From assembly GCA_903942465.1 (NCBI GenBank), contig CAJAPA010000144.1, positions 1 through 58,220 of the forward strand: a stretch of 58,220 nt of DNA, given 5' to 3'. A program made the position numbers and the translations under genes. The notes beneath the pieces are model-generated. The model did no database searches, was not told the origin of the DNA, and saw only the letters and a program-made list of their open reading frames with translations. Shown piece by piece: positions 35,061 to 43,860 of the stretch. Origin of the DNA: an uncultured Gammaproteobacteria bacterium (GTDB lineage Bacteria; Pseudomonadota; Gammaproteobacteria; Xanthomonadales; Xanthomonadaceae). Position 1 is the first letter of the stretch. Each line of letters begins with the position of its first letter.

Positions 35061-35224
35061 GCTTCAAGCGCCCACGCCGAGCGTCAATCGGCGAATTCAC
35101 ACACCGGATATTCCCCTGCTTCGGGGTGCCCCTCGGGGTTCGACGCAGCGATCCGGTGGAGGCCCAACCCCGGAACCATCCGCCTTTACCCAGGCCGGTT
35201 CCCTATCGCTTAAAGGATTCAACC
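35061..35224 (+). promoter_or_regulatory. Structured rpsB 5' leader, candidate S2 autoregulatory element
   Basis: Three sets of complementary segments were read by eye. CGCCGA/TCGGCG (35075-35093) forms a local hairpin. CACCGGAT (35102-35109) pairs perfectly with ATCCGGTG (35151-35158), enclosing a CCCC/GGGG hairpin at 35113-35126 and a second CCC/GGG one near 35130. GGAACC (35172-35177) pairs with GGTTCC (35197-35202) just upstream of the AAAGGA ribosome site. In gammaproteobacteria, S2 represses rpsB-tsf through its leader; whether this fold matches that element is not tested. Confidence 0.55.
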
Positions 35225-36049
<825 letters not shown>

Positions 36050-36063
36050 TTGAAGCCATGACA

Positions 36064-36083
36064 GGGGGTGCTTCGGCACCCCC
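36064..36083 (+). terminator. rpsB-tsf intergenic hairpin (partial terminator or attenuator)
   Basis: GGGGGTGC-TTCG-GCACCCCC makes an eight-pair stem with a TTCG tetraloop, 14 bases after the rpsB stop. Only two T residues follow, so full termination is unlikely. It may reduce read-through into tsf or protect the rpsB 3' end. Confidence 0.6.
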
Positions 36084-36143
36084 TTCCCCATCGGCAGCTT
36101 GCCGATGCGACTCACCCCCTTGAACAAACCCGAGGTTAATACG

Positions 36144-37016
36144 ATGGAAATTACCGCTAGCCTGGTAAAAGAACTCCGCGAGCGCTCCGGCGCCGGCATG
36201 ATGGAATGCAAGAAAGCCCTGACTGAAAACGCTGGCAATATCGATGCCGCGATGGAATATCTGCGCAAGACCGGTCTGGCCAAGGCCGACAAGAAAGCCG
36301 ACCGCGTTGCCGCGGAAGGTCGCATTGGCATGGCCAGCAGCGGTGGCAAAGCCGTTCTGGTCGAAGTCAACTCCGAAACCGATTTCGTGGCCAAGGATGA
36401 CAACTTCCTGTCTTTCGTCAATGCCGTCGCCGAGGCCGCCCTGGCTTCCGATGCCGCCGATGCCGAAGCTCTGAAATCGGTCGCCATGAATGGTGGCACC
36501 GTGGAAGAAGCCCGCGCCGCGCTGATTGCCAAAGTCGGTGAAAACGTGCAAGTCCGCCGTCTGGTCCGCGTCAACTCGGCCAATACCGTGGCGGCCTACA
36601 TCCACGGCGGCCGTATCGGCGTGCTGGTCGATCTGGCCGGCGGCGAGATGGAATTGGCCCGCGGCATCGCCATGCATGTGGCTGCGATGAATCCCCCTTA
36701 CAACAAAGCCGCCGATGTTCCGGCCGACTTCATTGCCAAGGAAAAAGAAATCGAACTGGCCAAAATGCCGGAGAAAGACAAAAACAAGCCGGCTGACATC
36801 CTCGAGAAAATCATTGCCGGCAAAGTCAGCAAAATCATCAATGAAGTCACCCTGTACGGCCAGCCCTACGTGCTGAATACCGACCAGAACGTGGAAGCGG
36901 CAGTTAAAGCCGCCGGCGCCGATGTCATCGGTTTCCAGCGTCTGGTGGTTGGCGAAGGCATCGAAAAAGTGGTGGAAGATTACGCCGCTGAAGTCGCCAA
37001 GGCCATGGCCGTCTGA
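36144..37016 (+). CDS. tsf: Elongation factor Ts
   Basis: EF-Ts exchanges GDP for GTP on EF-Tu. The start [26 protein letters not shown] at 36144 is canonical, giving 290 aa; the ORF-track start at 36099 is upstream. [13 protein letters not shown] is the TDFV contact motif with EF-Tu. The C-terminal domain is complete, ending [16 protein letters not shown] strong terminator follows. Confidence 0.98.
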   Translation: MEITASLVKELRERSGAGMMECKKALTENAGNIDAAMEYLRKTGLAKADKKADRVAAEGRIGMASSGGKAVLVEVNSETDFVAKDDNFLSFVNAVAEAALASDAADAEALKSVAMNGGTVEEARAALIAKVGENVQVRRLVRVNSANTVAAYIHGGRIGVLVDLAGGEMELARGIAMHVAAMNPPYNKAADVPADFIAKEKEIELAKMPEKDKNKPADILEKIIAGKVSKIINEVTLYGQPYVLNTDQNVEAAVKAAGADVIGFQRLVVGEGIEKVVEDYAAEVAKAMAV

Positions 37017-37021
37017 ATCAG

Positions 37022-37047
37022 AAAGCCACCTTCGGGTGGCTTTTTTT
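37022..37047 (+). terminator. Intrinsic terminator after tsf
   Basis: AAGCCACC-TTCG-GGTGGCTT forms a stem with a TTCG tetraloop and is followed by a T7 run, five bases after the tsf stop. It separates the rpsB-tsf unit from the cupin gene. Confidence 0.92.
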
Positions 37048-37078
37048 CGCTCCTCCATTTCTTGAAAAAACAATAGCC

Positions 37079-37429
37079 ATGACCTACATTCGCCGTCTCG
37101 ATTATGCAACCACCGCGCACGAGCCCTATGAAGTTGCCTCTGAAAAAATGCTTGCAGGGAGCCCCAAACAGATCCTCAGCAATCACTTCAGCAATGCCGC
37201 GGGTAATTTCCATACCGGCTTCTGGGAAGCCGAGCCCGGAATCTGGCAGGTCAATTACACCGAATACGAATACTGCGAAATCCTGCAGGGTGTGATCGTG
37301 ATGACCGAAGACGGCGGGGAAGCCCAGACCGTCCGCACTGGCGACCGGTTCACCATAGAACCGGGTTACCGCGGAACCTGGGAAGTGCGTGAATACGCGC
37401 GCAAGGTCTACGTCATCTACGAACCCTAA
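37079..37429 (+). CDS. Cupin domain protein, EutQ/DUF861-like
   Basis: A 116-aa single-domain cupin. [57 protein letters not shown] spans the jelly-roll with two short motifs. It has a Tyr/Glu-rich metal site position where many cupins have His-x-His, so metal binding is uncertain. Similar proteins often carry DUF861 annotation with no confirmed function. It sits alone between the tsf terminator and pyrH, with no clear ribosome site beyond weak purines. Confidence 0.8.
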   Translation: MTYIRRLDYATTAHEPYEVASEKMLAGSPKQILSNHFSNAAGNFHTGFWEAEPGIWQVNYTEYEYCEILQGVIVMTEDGGEAQTVRTGDRFTIEPGYRGTWEVREYARKVYVIYEP

Positions 37430-37503
37430 GCTGGTCCGCACCCTGCTACAGCCGCCGCCAATCCGCTAGAATGACCCTACCGATGCCCACCCCGGAGCCT
37501 GCC

Positions 37504-38220
37504 ATGAGCACATTGAAATACCGCCGCATTCTGCTGAAGCTGTCCGGCGAGGCCCTGATGGGCGATGGCGATTACGGCATCGATCCCGGCATCATCAACG
37601 GCCTGGCGCGCGAAATCATCGCCGTGCAGCAGGCCGGTGCCGAGATCGGCGTGGTCATCGGTGGCGGCAACATCTTCCGCGGCGCCGGCTTGGCCGCCGG
37701 CGGCATGGACCGCGTCACCGGCGACCACATGGGCATGCTGGCCACCGTCATCAACGCCCTGGCCATGCAGGACGCGCTGGAAAAACACGGCGTCAACGCG
37801 CGCGTGATGAGCGCCATCAAAATCAACCAGATCTGCGAAGACTACATCCGTCGCCGTGCCGTGCGTCATCTGGAAAAAGGCCGCATCGCGATTTTCGCGG
37901 CCGGCACCGGCAATCCGTTCTTCACCACCGATTCCGCCGCCGCGCTGCGCGCCACCGAAATCAATGCCGAACTGCTGCTGAAGGCGACCAAAGTGGACGG
38001 TATTTACGATTCGGATCCGAAGAAGAATCCGGCGGCAAAACGCTTCCAACGCCTGACCTATGACGACGTCCTTCAGCGCAATCTGCAGGTGATGGATACC
38101 GCCGCTTTCGCGCTCTGCCGTGAAAACGACATTCCGCTGCGGATCTACGACATGGGCAATGCCGGCGCGTTGATGCGCATCCTGCAAGGCGAGGACATCG
38201 GCACGCTGGTCACCCGCTGA
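37504..38220 (+). CDS. pyrH: Uridylate kinase
   Basis: PyrH phosphorylates UMP to UDP and is allosterically regulated by GTP and UTP in bacteria. The start [28 protein letters not shown] at 37504 gives 238 aa and is preferred over the 37471 start. [12 protein letters not shown] is the phosphate-binding loop; [21 protein letters not shown] is the acceptor region. A TAGAAT hexamer at 37467 may be part of a promoter, but no -35 was recognised. The CDF transporter gene starts four bases after the stop. Confidence 0.97.
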   Translation: MSTLKYRRILLKLSGEALMGDGDYGIDPGIINGLAREIIAVQQAGAEIGVVIGGGNIFRGAGLAAGGMDRVTGDHMGMLATVINALAMQDALEKHGVNARVMSAIKINQICEDYIRRRAVRHLEKGRIAIFAAGTGNPFFTTDSAAALRATEINAELLLKATKVDGIYDSDPKKNPAAKRFQRLTYDDVLQRNLQVMDTAAFALCRENDIPLRIYDMGNAGALMRILQGEDIGTLVTR

Positions 38221-38224
38221 GCGC

Positions 38225-39139
38225 ATGCAAGGGCATCCGCACGAGCACCACGGCCACCGCCATGCCAGCCATCACCATGTGTTCGCATGGGCGATGTGGA
38301 TCAATCTGGCCTATTCGGGTATCGAAGCCGGCTTCGGTCTGGCCACCAACTCGCTCGCGCTGATTTCCGACGCCCTGCATAATCTCGGCGATGCCGCCGG
38401 TTTGGCCTTGGCCTGGGGCGCGGCTTGGATGGCCAGTCAGGCACCGACCGAACGCCATACCTTCGGCTGGCGCCGCGCCACACAGTTGTCCCCCCTGTTC
38501 AATGCGGTACTGCTGGTCGGCTTCAGCGGCGCCCTGCTCTGGGAGGCGCTCGGGCGGTTCCAGAACCCGCCGCAGGTACCCGGCATTGTGGTCATGGCGG
38601 TGGCCGGTCTCGGTATTTTGGTGAACTTGGGTACCGCCGCGCTTTTCCTGCGCGGCCAGAAAACCGACCTCAACAAACGTGGCGCGTATCTGCATCTGTT
38701 GGCCGATGCGGCGGTGTCTTTGGCGGCGGTTCTCGCCGGCATCGGCATCTGGTGGCGCCAGTGGTACTGGTTGGACCCGCTCACCGCCGCCTTGGTGGCC
38801 CTGGTCATCGGCATCGGCAGCTGGCATCTGCTCAAGGCCAGTTTCATGCAGGTCATGGACGCGGTACCCGAGAATCTCGAGAAATCTGAAGTGGAGGCCT
38901 TTCTGGCCGACCTGCCGGGCGTCACGGCAGTCCATCACGTGCATATCTGGTCGCTGGGTGCCGAGGAAATCGCGTTGACCGCGCACATCGTCCGAAATAC
39001 GGTGGACGGACATGACGGATTCATCGATGGCGCCAATCAGGCCCTGCAGGAACGCTTCGGCATCAACCATGCCACGCTGCAGATCGAGCTGGGTGAATCC
39101 TGCCATCACGACCATCATGACCACGCACCGCACCATTGA
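38225..39139 (+). CDS. Cation diffusion facilitator family transporter (ZitB/CzcD-type)
   Basis: A 304-aa proton-coupled divalent-metal exporter. The N-terminus is His-rich (HPHEHHGHRHASHHH), as is the C-terminus (HHDHHDHAPHH). The transport site is seen as SDALHNLGD in helix 2 and LHLLADAAVS in helix 5, the His/Asp pairs typical of zinc-type CDFs. The cytoplasmic domain follows (EKSEVEAFLADLPGVTAVHHVHIWSL). It starts four bases after pyrH, an unusual place, since many relatives have frr right after pyrH; co-expression with pyrH is likely. Confidence 0.92.
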   Translation: MQGHPHEHHGHRHASHHHVFAWAMWINLAYSGIEAGFGLATNSLALISDALHNLGDAAGLALAWGAAWMASQAPTERHTFGWRRATQLSPLFNAVLLVGFSGALLWEALGRFQNPPQVPGIVVMAVAGLGILVNLGTAALFLRGQKTDLNKRGAYLHLLADAAVSLAAVLAGIGIWWRQWYWLDPLTAALVALVIGIGSWHLLKASFMQVMDAVPENLEKSEVEAFLADLPGVTAVHHVHIWSLGAEEIALTAHIVRNTVDGHDGFIDGANQALQERFGINHATLQIELGESCHHDHHDHAPHH

Positions 39140-39180
39140 TGTTTTTTCATTGATTTTAAGCATTTAGCTTCTTCTCGGTT

Positions 39181-39186
39181 TATAAT
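39181..39186 (+). promoter_or_regulatory. Candidate -10 of an frr promoter
   Basis: A perfect TATAAT lies 29 bases before the frr start codon in the AT-rich gap after the CDF gene. No -35 at proper spacing is convincing, so this is tentative. It would give the downstream supercluster its own start. Confidence 0.4.
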
Positions 39187-39215
39187 TGGGCTCATCATCG
39201 GAACAGGAGCCCCGC

Positions 39216-39773
39216 ATGCTCAACGAAATCAAAAAAGATGCGCAGACACGCATGGCCAAAAGCGTCGACGCCCTCAAGCACGAGCTGTCCTCATTGCGGA
39301 CCGGCCGCGCCAGCACCGGACTGGTCGACAACCTGAAGGTGAACTATTACGGCTCCGACATGCCGCTCAGCCAGGTTGCGACGGTCACTGTCGCCGATGC
39401 CCGCTCGATTACCATCACGCCTTGGGAAAAGGCGATGGTCGGCGCCATCGAAAAAGCCATCCTCGCATCCAACCTCGGCTTCACGCCGAATACGCTGGGC
39501 CAGGTCATCCGCATCAATCTGCCACCGCTGACCGAAGAGCGCCGCAAGGAACTGATCAAGCACGTTTACGCCGAAGCCGAGAACGCCAAGATTTCGGTCC
39601 GCAACATCCGTCGCGATGCCATTTCCGGTGTGAAGGATCTTCTCAAGGAAAAAACCATCTCCGAGGATGAGGCCCGCCGCAGCGAGGATGAAATCCAGAA
39701 AATCACCGACAAGGCGGTGAAGGACATCGACGACATCGCCAAAACCAAGGAAACCGAGCTGCTGGCCGTCTGA
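39216..39773 (+). CDS. frr: Ribosome recycling factor
   Basis: RRF splits post-termination ribosomes with EF-G. ATG 39216 (MLNEIKKDAQTRMAKSVDALKHELSSLRTGRAST) after CAGGAG gives the typical 185 aa; the ORF-track start 39186 precedes the ribosome site. The middle domain (MPLSQVATVTVADARSITITPWEKAMVGAIEKAI) and C-terminal helix are intact. The gene is separated from pyrH by a CDF transporter. Confidence 0.98.
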   Translation: MLNEIKKDAQTRMAKSVDALKHELSSLRTGRASTGLVDNLKVNYYGSDMPLSQVATVTVADARSITITPWEKAMVGAIEKAILASNLGFTPNTLGQVIRINLPPLTEERRKELIKHVYAEAENAKISVRNIRRDAISGVKDLLKEKTISEDEARRSEDEIQKITDKAVKDIDDIAKTKETELLAV

Positions 39774-39785
39774 AGCGCTCTGGCC

Positions 39786-40514
39786 ATGCACCCGGACATG
39801 CCGCGCCATCCCCGACACATTGCCGTCATCATGGACGGCAACGGCCGCTGGGCCGAACAACGCGGCAGCATACGCAGTGTCGGCCACCGTGCCGGTGCCA
39901 AAGCCGTCCAGATCGCCATTGAATTCTGCCTCGAGCAGCGCATCGGAAGCCTGACCCTGTTCGCATTCTCCAGCGAGAACTGGAATCGTCCGCCGGAAGA
40001 AGTCAGTACCCTGATGAAGCTGTTCCTGCGCATGCTGGACACCGAAATCGAGGAACTTCACCGTCGCGGGGTGCGTATCCGTTTCATCGGCCAGCGCAGC
40101 GACTTTGCCGTTGAAATCCGCGATAAAATGGCCTGGGCGGAATCCCTGACCGCCGGCAACTCCCTGCTCAATCTCAACATCGCCGGCAGTTACGGCGGGC
40201 GTTGGGATATCGTCAATGCCTGCCGAACCCTTCTGGCATCGACTGCGGATCCGGAAGCCATCACCGAGGACAATCTCGGCAGGCACATGGCACTGGCCGA
40301 CCAGCCCGATCCCGATCTGCTGATACGCACCGGAGGCGACTTCCGCGTCAGCAATTTTCTGCTCTGGCAGATGGCCTACACTGAATTCTGGTTCACCCCG
40401 ACGCTTTGGCCGGACATCACACGCAAGGAGCTGATGCAGGCTGTTGCGGATTTTGCCGGGCGTGAGCGCCGCTTCGGTCTGACCAGTGAACAAATCCATG
40501 GAGAACAGGAATGA
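39786..40514 (+). CDS. uppS: Undecaprenyl diphosphate synthase (cis-prenyltransferase)
   Basis: UppS condenses isopentenyl diphosphate onto farnesyl diphosphate to make the C55 carrier lipid for peptidoglycan and O-antigen. The 242-aa protein has HIAVIMDGNGRWAEQRG with catalytic Asp17, ENWNRPPEEVSTLM and PDLLIRTGGDFRVSNFLLWQMAYTEFWFTPTLWPD. The stop overlaps cdsA by four bases. The ispA gene elsewhere in the window supplies its farnesyl substrate. Confidence 0.97.
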   Translation: MHPDMPRHPRHIAVIMDGNGRWAEQRGSIRSVGHRAGAKAVQIAIEFCLEQRIGSLTLFAFSSENWNRPPEEVSTLMKLFLRMLDTEIEELHRRGVRIRFIGQRSDFAVEIRDKMAWAESLTAGNSLLNLNIAGSYGGRWDIVNACRTLLASTADPEAITEDNLGRHMALADQPDPDLLIRTGGDFRVSNFLLWQMAYTEFWFTPTLWPDITRKELMQAVADFAGRERRFGLTSEQIHGEQE

Positions 40515-41335
40515 GCCACAGCAAACGCATTCGGTCCGCGCTCTGGATGATTCCGGTGGCCATCGGTGCCATTCTGTTTCTGCCCACGCCATGGATGGGC
40601 GCTTTCATGGCGGTTCTGTTGCTGGCCGGCCTGCATGAATGGTGTGCGCTCGCCGGTCTGGACCGGCCTCTGGCCAAATGGGGATATCTTGCCGTCAACG
40701 CCGCGCTGGTTGCCGCGGTCGCCTGGACCGATGATGCCGCGCACCGAAACCTGCTTGCGGCGATTGCCATTGGCGGCGCATTCTGGCTATTGGTGCCATT
40801 GTGGTTGTGGAAATTCGATTTTGCCCGTGAACCCAGTGCGCATAACCGCCATTTGAAATTGCTGGCCGGCATGCTGGCCTGCGTGCCGGCCTGGGCGGCA
40901 CTGGTCTGGCTTCATGGCAGCGATGGCGGTCCGGCGTGGACCCTGTTCGCCATCGGCATGGTCGCCGCCGCAGACAGCGGCGCTTATGTTTTCGGCGTCA
41001 ATTTCGGAAAACATAAACTCGCACCGAACATCAGCCCGGGAAAAAGCTGGGAGGGATTCTGGGGAGGCCTTCTGGTGACGCTGCTGCTCGCCATCGCCTG
41101 CATGCCCCTGTTTGACGCACCCTGGTCGGATCTCTGGCGCTATGCCCTGCTCGGCCTGTTGACCGGCCTGTTCTCGGTCTTCGGCGATCTTTTTGAAAGC
41201 CTGATGAAGCGGCATGCCTGCATCAAAGACTCCAGCGCCCTGATTCCGGGACATGGCGGTCTGTTCGATCGGCTCGACAGCATCGTTTCCGGTCTGGTGG
41301 TTTTCGCGCTGGTGAAATACGGCCTGGCGCTATGA
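40511..41335 (+). CDS. cdsA: Phosphatidate cytidylyltransferase
   Basis: CdsA makes CDP-diacylglycerol, the precursor of phosphatidylethanolamine through PssA and Psd, from phosphatidate and CTP. The 274-aa inner membrane protein has about eight helices, ADSGAYVFGVNFGKHKLAPNISPGKSWEGFWGG, and the family signature KDSSALIPGHGGLFDRLDSIVSG near the C-terminus. It overlaps uppS and dxr by four bases each. Confidence 0.96.
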   Translation: MSHSKRIRSALWMIPVAIGAILFLPTPWMGAFMAVLLLAGLHEWCALAGLDRPLAKWGYLAVNAALVAAVAWTDDAAHRNLLAAIAIGGAFWLLVPLWLWKFDFAREPSAHNRHLKLLAGMLACVPAWAALVWLHGSDGGPAWTLFAIGMVAAADSGAYVFGVNFGKHKLAPNISPGKSWEGFWGGLLVTLLLAIACMPLFDAPWSDLWRYALLGLLTGLFSVFGDLFESLMKRHACIKDSSALIPGHGGLFDRLDSIVSGLVVFALVKYGLAL

Positions 41336-42489
41336 AAACGCTGTGCCTGCTCGGAGCAACCGGCTCCATCGGCCAATCCACCCTGAAACTGGTCGACCAG
41401 CATCCGGATCTCTTTCGCATTACGGCCCTGTCGGCTCATACCCAGGTCGATGCCCTCATCGATCTGTGCCGGCGCTACCGGCCAGTGCAGGCCTGCATCG
41501 CTGATCCGGGACTGTTCACGGAATTGCGCAATGGCCTGAGTGCTGCCGGACTGAACACCACGCCGCTGGCCGGCCCGGAGAGTCTCGAGCACATGGCGGC
41601 CGACAGCAGCTCCAACACCGTCATCGCGGCGATCGTCGGTGCTGCCGGGGTCGCTTCAACCTTGAGTGCGGCACGCGCCGGAAAACGCATACTGCTGGCC
41701 AATAAGGAGTCCATTGTTCTGGCCGGACAGCTGCTGATGCAGACCGTGGCAGCGCATGGCGCGCAACTGTTTCCGGTCGACAGCGAACATAATGCGATTT
41801 TCCAGTGCCTGCCTGCCGGCGGCGGCCGTGACGGCGTGCGCCGGCTGATTCTGACCGCTTCCGGCGGCCCGTTTCTGGGAAAGTCCCGTGCCGACCTGGC
41901 CACGATTACGCCGGAACAGGCCTGCCGGCACCCGAAGTGGTCCATGGGACGCAAAATTTCCGTCGATTCGGCAACGCTGATGAACAAAGGACTGGAAGTC
42001 ATCGAGGCCCATCATCTGTTCGGCATGCCTGCCGAGGCCATCGAGGTCGTGGTGCATCCGCAGAGCATCGTGCACTCGATGGTGGATTACCGTGACGGCT
42101 CGGTGCTGGCACAGATGGGCGAACCCGATATGCGCACCGCCATAGCCTATGGCCTGTCGTACCCCGACCGCATTGATTCCGGCGTCAAAGCGCTCGATTT
42201 CAGGAATCTGGGACATCTCGAATTCCAGGCACCCGATACCCTTACCTTTCCGTGCCTGAGCTTGGCCTACACCGCCATCGGCCGCGGCGGCAATGCTCCG
42301 GCCGTGCTCAATGCCGCCAATGAAGTGGCGGTCATGGCCTTTCTCGAAGGCCGACTGCCGTTTCTGGGCATCGCCGACATCGTGGCGCAGACCCTCGATA
42401 CCCTGGCGTGGGAACCTGCCGCGGATTTAGCTGTCCTAATGGCAAGCGATGCCGAAGCGCGCCGCTTCGCCAACCACCGAATCCACTGA
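41332..42489 (+). CDS. dxr: 1-deoxy-D-xylulose 5-phosphate reductoisomerase
   Basis: Dxr (IspC) makes MEP, the second step of the non-mevalonate isoprenoid pathway, using NADPH. The 385-aa protein has the NADPH loop LLGATGSIGQSTLKLVDQH at the N-terminus, ANKESIVLAGQ, the metal/substrate region VDSEHNAIFQCLP and the SWSMG-equivalent HPKWSMGRKISVDSATLMNKGLEVIEAHHLF. Fosmidomycin is a known inhibitor of this family. It overlaps cdsA by four bases and precedes rseP by three bases. Confidence 0.97.
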   Translation: MKTLCLLGATGSIGQSTLKLVDQHPDLFRITALSAHTQVDALIDLCRRYRPVQACIADPGLFTELRNGLSAAGLNTTPLAGPESLEHMAADSSSNTVIAAIVGAAGVASTLSAARAGKRILLANKESIVLAGQLLMQTVAAHGAQLFPVDSEHNAIFQCLPAGGGRDGVRRLILTASGGPFLGKSRADLATITPEQACRHPKWSMGRKISVDSATLMNKGLEVIEAHHLFGMPAEAIEVVVHPQSIVHSMVDYRDGSVLAQMGEPDMRTAIAYGLSYPDRIDSGVKALDFRNLGHLEFQAPDTLTFPCLSLAYTAIGRGGNAPAVLNAANEVAVMAFLEGRLPFLGIADIVAQTLDTLAWEPAADLAVLMASDAEARRFANHRIH

Positions 42490-42492
42490 ACC

Positions 42493-43830
42493 ATGCCCGA
42501 CTTCATCAGCCCGCTGTTCTGGTACATCCTCACCATCGGCATTCTGGTCACCGTTCATGAATGGGGCCACTTCGCCGTGGCGCGACGCTGCGGGGTCCGG
42601 GTCCTGCGCTTTTCGGTCGGATTCGGACGTGCGCTCTACAGCCGGATCGGCAAGGACGGCACCGAGTATCGGCTGGCACTGATTCCGTTCGGCGGGTACG
42701 TCAAAATGCTGGACGAACGCGAGCAGGAAGTTCCGCCTGAACTGCAGCCCTTCGCCTTCAACCGGCAATCGGTCGGCAAGCGCTTCGCGATTGTCGCGGC
42801 AGGCCCCTTGGCCAATCTCATTCTCTGCATCGGCCTGCTCTGGGCTGCATTGATTCTCGGCGTACCCGAACTGCGTGCCCTGATCGGCCCGTCCACCGGG
42901 CTGGCGCAACAGGCCGGCTTCCAGACCGGTGATGAACTGGTTGCCGTCGACGCCAAGCCGGTCCAGGCCTGGAACGATGCCTTGCCGGCCCTGGCTTTGG
43001 CAGCCATGGACCGGCGTCCGATCGACGTCCAGGTGACCACGCTGGCAGGCAGCGCCGAAATACGGCGCCTTGCCCTGGATAGGCTGCCGGAAGACTATCC
43101 CCAGGATAAGCTGCTGCAGGAAATCGGCCTGACACCGTTCTTTTCCGAAGCACTGCCGATTATCGGCCAGGTGCAGAAAAACGGCCCGGCGGAGGGTGCG
43201 CTGCAGCCGGGCGACCGCATCACCGCCATCGAGGGCGTCAAAATCGCGCAGTTCGGGGATATTCCGAAGACCTTGGCGGAAAAAGCAGGCGACGGCCGGA
43301 ACCTGCGTGTCGAAGTGCTCCGTGAAGGCGCCGCCTTGGCTTTTCTCATCGCTCCCACGGAAGTCCCTGTGGACGGAAAAAAAGTGTGGCGACTTGGCGT
43401 CGGCAGCCTGAATGCGGTCAAAACCGTGCAATACCCGCCCTTGCAGGCTCTGCCTGCCGCTTTTTCAAGAACCTATGACATGACCCGTGACAGCCTCGCG
43501 GTCATAAAGCGCCTGTTGACCGGCGCAGCTTCGGTTGACAATCTTTCCGGACCGATCGGCATCGCCCGCGCCGCGGACAGCCAGGCCAGCTGGGGAATAT
43601 CGACGTTTCTCGGCTTTTTGGCCGCGATTTCGCTGGCATTGTGTATCATGAACCTGTTGCCGATACCGCTTCTCGATGGCGGACATCTGCTCTATTTCGC
43701 CTATGAATGGGCCACCGGCAAAGCACCTGCGGAAAGCGCCCAGGCCATCGGGCAGTACATCGGCATTTTTTTACTCGCCGGACTGCTTGGAATAGCCATT
43801 TTCAACGATTTTTTTCGTATCATTTCCTAA
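42493..43830 (+). CDS. rseP: Site-2 protease RseP
   Basis: RseP is an intramembrane zinc metalloprotease that cuts RseA in the envelope-stress pathway and clears signal peptides. The 445-aa protein has VTVHEWGHFAVARR (H22, E23, H26), two PDZ domains in the periplasmic middle (the second around QKNGPAEGALQPGDRITAIEGVKI) and the second metal motif in the C-terminal helix, MNLLPIPLLDGGHLLYF. Its place between dxr and bamA is the conserved order. Confidence 0.97.
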   Translation: MPDFISPLFWYILTIGILVTVHEWGHFAVARRCGVRVLRFSVGFGRALYSRIGKDGTEYRLALIPFGGYVKMLDEREQEVPPELQPFAFNRQSVGKRFAIVAAGPLANLILCIGLLWAALILGVPELRALIGPSTGLAQQAGFQTGDELVAVDAKPVQAWNDALPALALAAMDRRPIDVQVTTLAGSAEIRRLALDRLPEDYPQDKLLQEIGLTPFFSEALPIIGQVQKNGPAEGALQPGDRITAIEGVKIAQFGDIPKTLAEKAGDGRNLRVEVLREGAALAFLIAPTEVPVDGKKVWRLGVGSLNAVKTVQYPPLQALPAAFSRTYDMTRDSLAVIKRLLTGAASVDNLSGPIGIARAADSQASWGISTFLGFLAAISLALCIMNLLPIPLLDGGHLLYFAYEWATGKAPAESAQAIGQYIGIFLLAGLLGIAIFNDFFRIIS

Positions 43831-43860
43831 TCCACCCAAGTATCACCGCCTGGAACCCCG

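Noticed and set aside
39291-40592. 433-aa minus-strand ORF over frr-uppS
   Set aside because: Shadow of two well-conserved genes.
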